A program made the position numbers and the translations under genes. Source: Rhodoferax ferrireducens (GTDB taxonomy: Bacteria; Pseudomonadota; Gammaproteobacteria; Burkholderiales; Burkholderiaceae_C). From it: a stretch of 64,000 nt of DNA. The stretch is from positions 62,001-126,000 of the forward strand of contig NZ_QEII01000323.1 in NCBI RefSeq assembly GCF_003347515.1, read 5' to 3'. Positions 52,700-61,080 of this stretch are shown here, in pieces; position 1 is the first letter of the stretch; every line of letters begins with the position of its first letter. The notes beneath the pieces were generated by a model that worked only from the letters and a program-made list of their open reading frames with translations, had not been told where the DNA came from and made no database searches.

Positions 52700-54781
52700 A
52701 TGAATCTCTCCCGACCACTTCTGGCTATTCTTGGGTCGTCTCTGTTTTTCATCAATAACGTGCCGGCCTCTGAACTGGCCCCGCTCAAAGTAAATATTGC
52801 CGCGTCGGCACCTGGGCCTTCCGAAAAAGTATCAGCATTAATTGAGCGCGGCAAGTATGTGGCGCACTTGGGCGATTGCGTTGCCTGCCACACTGCAAAC
52901 AAGGGGCCAGCAATGGCGGGCGGCCTTGAACTCAAGACGCCGATGGGCACAATTTATTCGACCAATATCACGCCTGACGCCGCTAGCGGCATCGGCAGGT
53001 ATTCGTTTGCGCAATTCGATCGCGCCATGCGCAAGGGCGTGGCTGAGGACGGGCACAACTTGTACCCCGCAATGCCTTATCCCTCCTACGCCAAGATGAG
53101 CGAAGACGACATGCGCGCCTTGTACGCTTTTCTGATGAAAGGGCTGGCGCCGGTCAGTCAGGCGAACAAGCCGGCGGAGATGCGCTGGCCGTTCAGCATG
53201 CGTTGGGGCTTGTCATTCTGGAACTGGGCGTTCCTGAAGGATGCACCCTTCAAGCCGGATGCGGACAAGGATGCCGTCTGGAACCGGGGCGCCTACCTGG
53301 TGCAAGGCTTGGGACATTGCGGTTCCTGCCATACACCGCGCGGTATGGCTTTCCAGGAGAAATCCATGGGTGATGCCGGTGCCAATGGCAAGTACTTTCT
53401 GGCCGGCGAAACGGTTGAATCGTGGCGCGCGCTCAGCCTGCGCAATTTGTGGACGGTGGAGGACACTGCCCTGCTGCTGAAAACCGGACAAAATAGTTTT
53501 GCCACGGTGTCCGGCAATATGGCGGAGGTGATTCATAACAGCACCCAGCACTTCACAGATGCCGATTTGACGGCCATTGCCACCTATTTGAAGTCGCTGC
53601 CGCCGGGCGAAGACGATTTGCCCATGCCTGCGGCGCCGGTGCGCGCTGCAGCAGCGACGGTCCCCGCCACTCTGTTCACGACACGCGGCGGATTGGGTTA
53701 TGTGCAATTCTGTGTCGATTGCCATCGTCAGGATGGTGCAGGGGTCAAGGGGATATTCCCAGCGATGCAACGCAACCCCTCTATCACGGCCGCCGACCCG
53801 GCCACGCTAATGCATATCACGCTGACCGGCTGGAAAACGGCTGAGACCGTAGCGCATCCACGCATCTACACCATGCCAACCTTTGCCCGGCTGGCCGATC
53901 AGGAGCTTGCTGAAATCCTGAGTTTCGTGCGTACCAGCTGGGGCAATAATGCCGAACCGGTTGCCGCCTCTCAGGTAGCCAAGATGCGTGCACAACTCGA
54001 TCCCAAGACCACGGATTCGTCTAATTTTGAAACGCCGCGTCTGGCGGACATGCTCGCGAGCCCCACTGCCCTGCAGCTTGTTCGCGGCATGCGTCTGCAT
54101 CTTGAGACCAAGGCGCTGTTGCCGCAGAACGTCGGCAACGCCTTGAATTGCACCAGTTGTCATCTCAACGCCGGCACGGTAGCTGATGGTTCGCCATTTG
54201 TCGGCGTTTCGGCCTTCTTCCCCAGCTACGCGCCGCGCGCCGGCCGGATCATTACAATCGAAGACCGCATCAACGGCTGCTTCAGACGCTCCATGAACGG
54301 CAAACCGCTGCCGGCGGATTCGGTGGACATGAAAGCCATGGTGGCCTATTTTGACTGGATGAAAAAGGAAACCAAGCCACAGGACAAGGTCGCCGGGCGC
54401 GGCATCGGAAAAATGGATATGGCGATCAAACCCAACCTAGAGAATGGCAAGCAGGTGTACTCAACGCAGTGCGCGGTGTGCCACGGCAAGGACGGCGAAG
54501 GCTTGAAGCAGGCTGACGGCAGCTTCATCTACCCGCCGCTTTGGGGCGATGATTCATTCAACATCGGCGCCGGCATGGCACGTACATATACCGCGGCGGC
54601 CTTTGTCAAGCGCAATATGCCGATCGGGTTCCGTGAGAAATTCCCGCTAGGTCAAGGCGGGCTTTCGGATCAGGAGGCCGTTGATGTCGGGGAGTATTTT
54701 TCGCACCAACCACGCCCTGATTTCCCGGACAAGGTGAGGGATTGGCCCAAGGATAAGAAGCCGGCGGATGCGCGCTACTGA
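52700..54781 (+). CDS. Five-haem cytochrome: ADH-type triheme cytochrome fused to TsdA thiosulfate dehydrogenase / tetrathionate reductase
   Basis: A 693-residue secreted protein with signal peptide ending near residue 24. Five c-haem sites occur: CVACH 60-64, CGSCH 207-211, CVDCH 338-342, CTSCH 484-488 and CAVCH 591-595. Residues about 45-415 match the three-haem subunit of membrane alcohol/gluconate dehydrogenases. Residues about 445-680 match the two-haem TsdA, including the Cys axial ligand of the catalytic haem, C527 in EDRINGCFRRSMNGK. TsdA interconverts thiosulfate and tetrathionate; the triheme part may relay electrons. It is divergent from ttrBCA. The fusion is unusual to my knowledge. 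Confidence 0.88.
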   Translation: MNLSRPLLAILGSSLFFINNVPASELAPLKVNIAASAPGPSEKVSALIERGKYVAHLGDCVACHTANKGPAMAGGLELKTPMGTIYSTNITPDAASGIGRYSFAQFDRAMRKGVAEDGHNLYPAMPYPSYAKMSEDDMRALYAFLMKGLAPVSQANKPAEMRWPFSMRWGLSFWNWAFLKDAPFKPDADKDAVWNRGAYLVQGLGHCGSCHTPRGMAFQEKSMGDAGANGKYFLAGETVESWRALSLRNLWTVEDTALLLKTGQNSFATVSGNMAEVIHNSTQHFTDADLTAIATYLKSLPPGEDDLPMPAAPVRAAAATVPATLFTTRGGLGYVQFCVDCHRQDGAGVKGIFPAMQRNPSITAADPATLMHITLTGWKTAETVAHPRIYTMPTFARLADQELAEILSFVRTSWGNNAEPVAASQVAKMRAQLDPKTTDSSNFETPRLADMLASPTALQLVRGMRLHLETKALLPQNVGNALNCTSCHLNAGTVADGSPFVGVSAFFPSYAPRAGRIITIEDRINGCFRRSMNGKPLPADSVDMKAMVAYFDWMKKETKPQDKVAGRGIGKMDMAIKPNLENGKQVYSTQCAVCHGKDGEGLKQADGSFIYPPLWGDDSFNIGAGMARTYTAAAFVKRNMPIGFREKFPLGQGGLSDQEAVDVGEYFSHQPRPDFPDKVRDWPKDKKPADARY

Positions 54782-54876
54782 GAAATGGTGCGGCTCCAGT
54801 CCGACGGGGGACATATTTTTTTGATGCCCAACCCGTCGCTCAAGGGGTTGCGCCACTTGAAATTTAATAGCGCCTG

Positions 54877-55242
54877 AAAAGCCAGATCGACTGGATTCCC
54901 CTGTTGGTTGACGCCGTGCGGCCGACCCAGGGCAAGACGCTGGCGGTGATGCAGGTCAGCGGTGGCTCGCAGTCCTTCAACGCCGTCAACCAGTTGCCCG
55001 TGCTGGGCCGCTGGATGCGCACGCTGACCATCCCGAATCAGTCCTCACTCGCCAAGGCCTATCTGGGGTTCGACAAGGCTGGGCGCATGAAGCCCTCGGC
55101 CTATTTTGACCGGGTGGTCGAGGTCATGGGAAAACTGGTCAAATTCACCTTGCTGACGCGGAACATCGGACCCCAACTGGTGAACCGCTACAGCGAGCGC
55201 AAGGAAAGCGCCGAAACATCATCAACCATCACGAAAGAATAG
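54877..55242 (+). pseudogene. arsH: Truncated second copy of arsH (3' half)
   Basis: The frame reads KSQIDWIPLLVDAVRPTQGK, then SQSFNAVNQLPVLGRWMR, continuing to YSERKESAETSS. It matches arsH from codon 117 to near its end, at roughly 85-90 percent DNA identity by eye. The FMN loop and the entire N-terminal half are absent and a stop precedes the fragment, so it cannot make ArsH. The last residues differ from intact arsH. It sits between the TsdA fusion and the RidA gene. Confidence 0.88.
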
Positions 55243-55252
55243 GCATAACACA

Positions 55253-55717
55253 ATGAGTGCAGAACAGCGAATCAAGAATCTTGGCCTTGTGCTTCCTCCC
55301 GTCAGTGCCCCGGCGGGCAACTATGCAACCGCAGTTCGGTCGGGAAATTTGTTGTTCATCTCGGGCAAGGCGCCACTGCCGATGGACGGCAAGCCTCCGA
55401 AAGGCAAACTTGGGCGCGAGTATTCAACCACGGAAGGCTATGTGCTTGCGCGCTCCGCATGCCTAGACTTGATTGCCGTGATAAAGGACAAATTGGGTTC
55501 TCTGGACGAGGTTGCGCAAGTGGTGGAGCTTCACGGCTCCATCAATGCTGTTCCCGAGTTCGAAGAACACGCAAAAGTTCTGGATGGTGCATCGGACCTG
55601 CTCGCAGAAATTTTCGGACCGGCCGGCATCCATGCTCGCTCAGTCATCGGCGTCAGCTCACTTCGCAACGGGGTGCCGTTAACGCTCAAGGCAACCATAG
55701 AGGTCAAACTCGGGTAG
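55253..55717 (+). CDS. RidA/YjgF-family enamine/imine deaminase
   Basis: A 154-residue protein. The conserved Arg-containing segment IHARSVIGVSSLRNG and closing PLTLKATIEVKLG match the RidA trimer active site; NYATAVRSGNLLFISGKAPL is the N-terminal block. Members hydrolyse reactive enamines released by PLP enzymes. At 154 residues it belongs to the longer subgroup (usual 115-130 or about 155). It follows the arsH fragment by 10 bp. Confidence 0.9.
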   Translation: MSAEQRIKNLGLVLPPVSAPAGNYATAVRSGNLLFISGKAPLPMDGKPPKGKLGREYSTTEGYVLARSACLDLIAVIKDKLGSLDEVAQVVELHGSINAVPEFEEHAKVLDGASDLLAEIFGPAGIHARSVIGVSSLRNGVPLTLKATIEVKLG

Positions 55718-55788
55718 AGGGGGCACGTCCCATCCATCAATCGTGCCATAGAGTCGTGATGCCTTGTCGAGTGGCCAAGTCGCTAAGG

Positions 55789-55929
55789 CTAACGACGCCC
55801 GCCAATGAGATTGACCACAAGCATGATGACAGCTACAACCAAAAGGATGTGGAGAAGCCCTCCCATGGTGTAGGCGGTGACCAATCCAAGTAGCCACAAA
55901 ACGATAAGTACAACGGCAATTGTGAGCAT
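55789..55929 (-). CDS. lmo0937-family small membrane protein
   Basis: A 46-residue protein with two membrane helices: MLTIAVVLIVLWLLGLVTAY and LLHILLVVAVIMLVVNLIGG (two short pieces), ending GGRR. The pattern matches the tiny lmo0937 family found near stress genes. AAAGG lies upstream of the ATG. It faces away from the CsbD gene. Function unknown, probably envelope stress. Confidence 0.8.
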   Translation of the reverse strand: MLTIAVVLIVLWLLGLVTAYTMGGLLHILLVVAVIMLVVNLIGGRR

Positions 55930-56255
55930 GTGACGCCTTTCTGTTTGTTAGCGGACTTGACTGCCAAGCCTCCTAAAGTGTCCAGGAAGCCAGAGTCCCC
56001 ATATTGAACGACTCGGGACCTGATGTCTGTTGCCTGGCTCACATAACGCCAAATTGGCAGCGACTGGGCATTCCGCGGTCAAACGTCGCGACGATGGCGT
56101 GGCGGACTGGCGCTGCTGCCGAAACAGGTCGTCAAGAATGCCCTCGCCTCCGTTTGCCAGCGCACAGACATTCTGTTGACCATTCAGTAACCTTCAATCC
56201 TGAGTCTGCAACTCAACCCCGAGTTAATTCTCAATTAAATTAAGGTGAAACTTTC
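55930..56255. promoter_or_regulatory. Divergent region upstream of the CsbD gene
   Basis: 326 bp between two divergent stress-type genes. The right end is AT-rich (GAGTTAATTCTCAATTAAAT before the AAGG ribosome site) and probably holds the csbD-side promoter. No repeat or reading frame of interest is seen. Confidence 0.4.
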
Positions 56256-56441
56256 ATGAACAAAGACCAAGCCAAGGGCACTGTCAAAAATCTTACCGGC
56301 AAAGTCCAGGAGGAAGCCGGGAAACTGGTTGGAAGCAAAGAACAGCAGGTAAAAGGTTTGAATAAGCAGATCGAGGGAAAAGCGCAGAAGACTTTTGGCG
56401 ACGTCAAAGAAGTTGTCAAGGACGCCATCGACAAGAGTTGA
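56256..56441 (+). CDS. CsbD-family stress protein
   Basis: A 61-residue, very hydrophilic, Lys/Glu-rich helical protein. MNKDQAKGTVKNLTGKVQEE and KGLNKQIEGKAQKTFGDV are family blocks. CsbD proteins are abundant under general stress but have no known activity. AAGGTG lies upstream. Confidence 0.93.
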   Translation: MNKDQAKGTVKNLTGKVQEEAGKLVGSKEQQVKGLNKQIEGKAQKTFGDVKEVVKDAIDKS

Positions 56442-56522
56442 GGTTTGTACTGCATCTCGCGCGAAGGGTTCTCTTGTCACCGTTCGCTGGCATACTGTTG
56501 GCTCCGCGTGAAGGAGTCTGAT

Positions 56523-56756
56523 ATGGCGACGATCGAAGACGGCGAAAGATGGGCGGCGATGCATGCAGACTGGCAGGTTGTCAATCAGGAAGCGCGCACA
56601 GCCCGCGTTCGAGTCATGCAAGCGTTTGTGAAATCCGCTGCCGGTGGCGGTTCCGGCCCGACGACAGGTCAACTCGAACTGGCGGAACGGCTCGAACAAG
56701 CAGCCGACGAAAAGCGACTGGCCTTGGACGAGTTTGTGAAGCAGGCTTTCGGCTGA
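56523..56756 (+). CDS. Small hydrophilic protein of unknown function
   Basis: A 77-residue protein, mainly helical, with a Gly-rich break AAGGGSGPTTGQ between two helices (about residues 3-40 and 52-77). The Ala/Arg/Glu-rich helices suggest a small dimer. GAAGGAG eight bases upstream of the ATG supports the start. I do not recognise the family; it follows csbD by 81 bp and may be stress-linked. Confidence 0.65.
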   Translation: MATIEDGERWAAMHADWQVVNQEARTARVRVMQAFVKSAAGGGSGPTTGQLELAERLEQAADEKRLALDEFVKQAFG

Positions 56757-56860
56757 TTCGACCGCCCTGGTCCATCCAACATCAGGCCTTGATACAACTC
56801 AAGACCCGATAAGCCGGGCCAGACGATGATGGCCTTCTTGCCTTCTGGAAGCCGTTGCTC

Positions 56861-58309
56861 ATGAGCTATGTCCTGCAGTTGTTGAATGGTGGCGCGGGCA
56901 ATCTGGCCGCCTATCTGGCCGCGCATGTTCTGCTGTGTCTGCTGCCGGCATTTTTTATCGCGGGCGCCATGGCGGCGCTTATTCCCAAGGCCAGCATCAC
57001 GCGCTGGCTGGGGCGCAACACGCCGGCGCATGTGTCGTACCCGGCGGCTGCGGCAGCGGGCTCGCTGCTGGCGGTCTGCTCCTGCACCATCGTGCCGCTG
57101 TTTGCCGGCATTTACCGCAAGGGCGCGGGCCTCGGCCCGGCCATCACCTTTCTGTTCTTTGCGCCGGCAGGCAACATCCTGGCGCTGGCCTACACCGGCA
57201 GCATCCTGGGCGCGGAATTCGCCGTGGCGCGCTTTGTGTTGTGCCTGCTGTTTGGCATTGGCATCGGCCTGCTGATGGCCCTGCTGTTCTGGCGCGATGA
57301 CGCCAGCCACGACGCCCAGACCGATACGCTGTTTGCCGACCAGGCGGATATCGGCCCGGCCGCCGTCGGCGTGCTGCTGGCGCTGGTGGCGCTGCTGATT
57401 GCCGGCACACTGAAGTTGTGGCCGCTAACCGCCACGGTCGCCACTGTGCGCCTGCCGCTGCCCTGGGCCGAGGCCTGGCAGGCCACGTTGTTCCACTGGG
57501 TGCCGTTCGACGCCGCCAAAGGGGAGGAAGGCGTCAGCGTGCAGGGCTCGCTGTTGATTGTGCTGCTGGTCCTGATCGGCCTGACAGCTTACAAGGGCCT
57601 GGAGAACATTGTTGAAGGCGCCAACCGCTGGACCTGGATTACCCTGGGCCTGGCCGCCACCACGCTGCTGGTGGCGGCGCTGCGGCTCACCCCGCGCGCG
57701 GAAGGACTGGAGCTCGCCTTGACCGGCCGCGAGTTTGCCGTCGGACTGGCGCTGTGGGCCGTGCTGCATTACGCGCGGCGCCTGCAACCGGACGACTGGC
57801 ACGCCTGGCTGTGGGAGTCCTGGCGCTTCGTCAAGCAGATCTTCCTGTTGCTGGTGGTGGGGGTGTTTGTCGTCGGTATCATCCGCCAGTTGATCCAGCC
57901 GGAGTGGATCCAGACCCTGGCGGGGCGCAACGACCTGCAGGCCAACGCCGTGGCGGTTGTGTTTGGCGTGTTCATGTACTTCCCGACGCTCGTGGAAGTG
58001 CCGGTGGCGCGCATGTTTCTGGACCTCGGCATGCACCCCGGCCCGCTGCTGGCCTATTTGATGGCGGACCCGGAGCTGAGCCTGCAAAGCATGCTGATGG
58101 TGGCGGCGGTGATTGGCCGGCGCAAGACGTTTGCCTACGTCGGCTGGGTGGCGGGGTTCAGCATCACCGCCGGCCTGCTGTACGGCGCCTGGGTGGATGG
58201 TGTGGGCGTGGTCTGGCTGATGTTGGGCCTGGCCGCCTTTGCCGCCATACTCGCGGTCAGTCTGGTCTGGCTGCATCGACGCCAGCAGCAGCTCATCCTA
58301 CCCTCGTGA
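56861..58309 (+). CDS. DUF318/ArsP-like permease
   Basis: A 482-residue inner-membrane protein with about ten membrane helices. The signature SLLAVCSCTIVPLFAGIY, with its CSC pair, and FFAPAGNILAL mark the DUF318 permease group that includes ArsP (organoarsenical efflux) and metal exporters. At 482 residues it is larger than ArsP (about 315). The mini-thioredoxin gene after it, and the nearby arsH fragment, fit a role in thiol-reactive metal or organoarsenical efflux (inference). The start at 56861 was chosen over a TTG two codons upstream. Confidence 0.85.
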   Translation: MSYVLQLLNGGAGNLAAYLAAHVLLCLLPAFFIAGAMAALIPKASITRWLGRNTPAHVSYPAAAAAGSLLAVCSCTIVPLFAGIYRKGAGLGPAITFLFFAPAGNILALAYTGSILGAEFAVARFVLCLLFGIGIGLLMALLFWRDDASHDAQTDTLFADQADIGPAAVGVLLALVALLIAGTLKLWPLTATVATVRLPLPWAEAWQATLFHWVPFDAAKGEEGVSVQGSLLIVLLVLIGLTAYKGLENIVEGANRWTWITLGLAATTLLVAALRLTPRAEGLELALTGREFAVGLALWAVLHYARRLQPDDWHAWLWESWRFVKQIFLLLVVGVFVVGIIRQLIQPEWIQTLAGRNDLQANAVAVVFGVFMYFPTLVEVPVARMFLDLGMHPGPLLAYLMADPELSLQSMLMVAAVIGRRKTFAYVGWVAGFSITAGLLYGAWVDGVGVVWLMLGLAAFAAILAVSLVWLHRRQQQLILPS

Positions 58310-58352
58310 AACCCCATGCCAATCCGCACTGATTCCAAAGGAGAAAAGCGCC

Positions 58353-58589
58353 ATGTTGACCGTCAAAATTCTGGGTTCCGGCTGTGCCAATTGCAAGAAG
58401 CTCGAAGCCGTGGCGCGCGAGGCCGCCACCAGCGCCGGCCTGGAGGCCGAGATCGTCAAGGTGACCGACATGAAAGCCATGTTGGCCTACGACCTGTTGT
58501 CTACGCCCGGACTGGTCATCAACGACAAGCTGGTCTGTAGCGGCCGCATCCCGACGCAGGCCGAAGTCAGGCAGTGGATGGCGGCTTGA
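58353..58589 (+). CDS. Mini-thioredoxin (redox-active disulfide protein)
   Basis: A 78-residue thioredoxin-fold protein with redox motif CANC in LGSGCANCKKLE and STPGLVINDKLVCSGRIPT after it (cis-Pro in TPG). AAAGGAGAA precedes the start. It resembles the small MTH895-type thioredoxins, which regularly accompany DUF318 permeases. It probably reduces a partner of the permease. Confidence 0.9.
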   Translation: MLTVKILGSGCANCKKLEAVAREAATSAGLEAEIVKVTDMKAMLAYDLLSTPGLVINDKLVCSGRIPTQAEVRQWMAA

Positions 58590-58604
58590 CGACGAAGGTC
58601 GGCC

Positions 58605-59702
58605 ATGTTGATACGCAGACAGCTGGTATTAGGCGCAGCCGCACTGGGAGTCTCGGCACCCACGCTGACAGCCTGCTCGTCGAGTCAGGGCCACGAGGAA
58701 GCCACTCGCAACCTAAGGCGTGCGGCGAACATCGACACCAGTGATCGGCCGGTGCTGTTGCATGAACTGGTGCGCTATGCCACGCTGGCGCCATCGAGCC
58801 ACAACACGCAGTGCTGGAAGTTCCGTGTGCAGGAACGCTCGATCACGATTGAGGCCGACCTGTCGCGGCGCTGCCCGGTGGTCGATCCTGACGACCATCA
58901 CCTCTTTGTCTCGCTGGGTTGCGCCGCAGAAAACCTGGCGCAGGCCGCACTCGCCCATGGTCTCCAGGCCAACGCCAGTTTCGACCCGTCGGGTGCAGGC
59001 GCCATCGCGCTAAGCCTGGAGCCGACAAAGGCGCTGCCTTCACCGCTGTTTCAGGCGATTGCCGAGCGACAGTGCACGCGGGGTGACTACGATGGCCAGC
59101 CGCTGTCCGCAGAGGAACTCCGCCTGCTCGAACTGGCGGGCAGCGGCAAGGGCGTGCGCGTGTTGCTGCTGACAGAGCGCCCGGCCATGGAAAAAGTCCT
59201 GGAGTACGTGGTGGCCGGCAACACCGCGCAAATAAACGACCCGGCATTCCTTGCAGAACTGAAAGCCTGGATCCGCTTCGGCCATGAAGAAGCGGTCCGC
59301 ACCGGGGATGGCCTTTTTTCGGGCTCGACGGGCAACCCGGCGGTGCCGCGCTGGCTGGGTAGCCGGATGATGGGCCTGTTCTTCACCCCGAAGTCCGAAA
59401 ACGAGCGTTATGCCAGGCAGATCCGCAACGCGGCCGGCATTGCCGTGTTTGTTTCGGACCTCAGCGACAAGGCGCACTGGGTCGAGACCGGGCGCTGCTA
59501 TGAGCGCTTCGCGCTGCAAGCCACGGCGCTGGGGATTCGCAATGCATTCCTGAATCAAGCGGTCGAGGTTGGGGCTGTCCGGCCCCAGTTCGCTGCGGCG
59601 CTTGGCCTGGGTAACCTGCGACCGGATCTGGTGGTGCGCTTCGGCCGGGGGCCAACGCTACCCTTGTCCATGCGGCGACCGGTCCAGTCGGTGCTGGTCT
59701 GA
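58605..59702 (+). CDS. Acg-family nitroreductase-like flavoprotein, exported lipoprotein
   Basis: A 365-residue protein of the Acg type: two fused nitroreductase-like halves. APSSHNTQCWKFRV near residue 63 is the FMN-binding N-terminal block and NAFLNQAVEVGAVRPQF the late one. The N-terminus has RRQ followed by a hydrophobic stretch and a lipobox-like LTAC, indicating Tat or Sec export and a lipid anchor. Lies 15 bp after the mini-thioredoxin gene. Substrate unknown. Confidence 0.85.
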   Translation: MLIRRQLVLGAAALGVSAPTLTACSSSQGHEEATRNLRRAANIDTSDRPVLLHELVRYATLAPSSHNTQCWKFRVQERSITIEADLSRRCPVVDPDDHHLFVSLGCAAENLAQAALAHGLQANASFDPSGAGAIALSLEPTKALPSPLFQAIAERQCTRGDYDGQPLSAEELRLLELAGSGKGVRVLLLTERPAMEKVLEYVVAGNTAQINDPAFLAELKAWIRFGHEEAVRTGDGLFSGSTGNPAVPRWLGSRMMGLFFTPKSENERYARQIRNAAGIAVFVSDLSDKAHWVETGRCYERFALQATALGIRNAFLNQAVEVGAVRPQFAAALGLGNLRPDLVVRFGRGPTLPLSMRRPVQSVLV

Positions 59703-59716
59703 ATCATTTTCAGAAA

Positions 59717-60178
59717 ATGAATCTTGCGATGTATCGAAAGTATTTATGGCTTTTCTTGCTCCTGCTGCTGTCATTGAATTGCCGGGCTCAAGAAGCTCAA
59801 ACATGCGCCGCAACGATCAGTGAACTGAGAGGCATGCTGGGCGATCAGGCGTTTCCGGTGAACTGGCAAGAGACCAGTATGGAAGATGGGAAACCTCTGC
59901 TCGTGTCAATTCATGAAAAGAAGGGGGCGCTGTTTCTGGAATTCATCAAGACCCGAGAAGGGCTTTGGGCAGAGAGCGTGGGTGCCATTTGCAGAACTAG
60001 CGAGGGTCTGGAGATCCGGTTCAGCGGCAAGCAGATTCGCTTTGGACCGGCGGCCAACTGGATCTTGCGCTACGCCCTGGGAAACGGTGGCAAATTCACC
60101 CTGACGAAACTCGGGTCAGACCAGTTGCGAATAGCAACCAGCGGCTGGAACGGGAATTTTTCCCCCATGGACAGGTAG
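59717..60178 (+). CDS. Small secreted protein of unknown function
   Basis: A 153-residue protein. Its signal peptide LWLFLLLLLSLNCRAQ ends near residue 25, leaving a mature domain of about 128 residues with Cys pair C30/C92 possibly forming a disulfide. Predicted beta-rich; GLWAESVGAICRTSEGLEI and FGPAANWILRYALG are notable segments. I do not recognise the family. It starts 14 bp after the Acg-like gene; a Met four codons on is possible. Confidence 0.7.
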   Translation: MNLAMYRKYLWLFLLLLLSLNCRAQEAQTCAATISELRGMLGDQAFPVNWQETSMEDGKPLLVSIHEKKGALFLEFIKTREGLWAESVGAICRTSEGLEIRFSGKQIRFGPAANWILRYALGNGGKFTLTKLGSDQLRIATSGWNGNFSPMDR

Positions 60179-60265
60179 GCTGTAACAAGGCCGACATAAT
60201 TTCATGCCATGCTGCCTGCATGGAAGATTCAGTTCAAAACGCGTATTGCCCTGAGCCCAAAAGCT

Positions 60266-60292
60266 ATGCCGTTGCTACCTCAGCAACGGCAT
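60266..60292 (+). promoter_or_regulatory. Hairpin overlapping the start codon of the LpxH-like gene
   Basis: Perfect 11-base arms ATGCCGTTGCT (60266-60276) and AGCAACGGCAT (60282-60292) with a five-base loop ACCTC. The right arm covers the first two bases of the ATG at 60291 and the space where a ribosome site should be. It may limit initiation, or the real start may be the Met at 60297. No T-run follows, so it is not a typical terminator. Confidence 0.6.
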
Positions 60293-61070
60293 GACCATGC
60301 AGCAAGTCCGGTCTATCTTCCTGTCCGATATCCACCTGGGAACCAAGGCATGCCAAGCCCAGCACTTGCTGGAGTTCCTGAAAGAGTACTCATCCGAACA
60401 CGTATTCCTGTTGGGTGACATTGTTGACTTGTGGTCCATGAGTCGGGGTGGCGTGCATTGGTCTCTTGCACAGAATACGTTTGTGCAAAAGATGTTGCGA
60501 CGTGCCCGGCATGGCGAAAAAGTCATATTCATTCCCGGCAACCATGACGAGGCCATGCGCGAATACGTCGGCACCTCATTTGGCGAGGTCATGGTCGCGC
60601 ACGAGTACGTCCACACGGCAGCCGATGGCCGGCGCTACTTGCTGCTACACGGGGATGAGTTCGATCAAGTCACGCGCCACCACCGGTGGATTGCCGTATT
60701 TGGAGACAAGGCCTATGACCTATTGGTCAGTCTCAACATTTACTTATCCTGGCTGCGCCGAACCCTCAAAATTCCCGGCTACTGGTCGCTGGCCGGTTAT
60801 GCCAAACGCAAAATAAAGACGGCGGTCAGCTTCATTTTCAACTTTGAAGAAGCCGTCATCCGCCATGCCCGTGAACAGGGGGTGGACGGCGCCATTTGCG
60901 GGCATATCCATTGGCCCATGATCAAGCAAGTTGACGGCTTGTTCTACATGAATTGCGGCGACTGGGTGGACAGTTGCAGCGCCATCGTTGAACACCTGGA
61001 TGGCCGCATGGAGCTGATCCTTTGGAATTCAATTTCCCACATCCGCGTCACGCAAAGTGCCACCCCATGA
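60291..61070 (+). CDS. LpxH-like UDP-2,3-diacylglucosamine diphosphatase / metallophosphatase
   Basis: A 259-residue calcineurin-like phosphatase. Metal motifs in order: LSDIHLG (D13, H15), LLGDIVDLW, IPGNHDE, LLHGDEFD and CGHIHWP. The layout matches LpxH-type enzymes that cleave UDP-diacylglucosamine to lipid X, and particularly the LpxH2-like group. With DgkA and a glycosyltransferase following, it may act in lipid turnover rather than essential lipid A synthesis (inference). No clear ribosome site; see the hairpin over the start. Confidence 0.88.
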   Translation: MTMQQVRSIFLSDIHLGTKACQAQHLLEFLKEYSSEHVFLLGDIVDLWSMSRGGVHWSLAQNTFVQKMLRRARHGEKVIFIPGNHDEAMREYVGTSFGEVMVAHEYVHTAADGRRYLLLHGDEFDQVTRHHRWIAVFGDKAYDLLVSLNIYLSWLRRTLKIPGYWSLAGYAKRKIKTAVSFIFNFEEAVIRHAREQGVDGAICGHIHWPMIKQVDGLFYMNCGDWVDSCSAIVEHLDGRMELILWNSISHIRVTQSATP

Positions 61071-61080
61071 GAAACAAATA

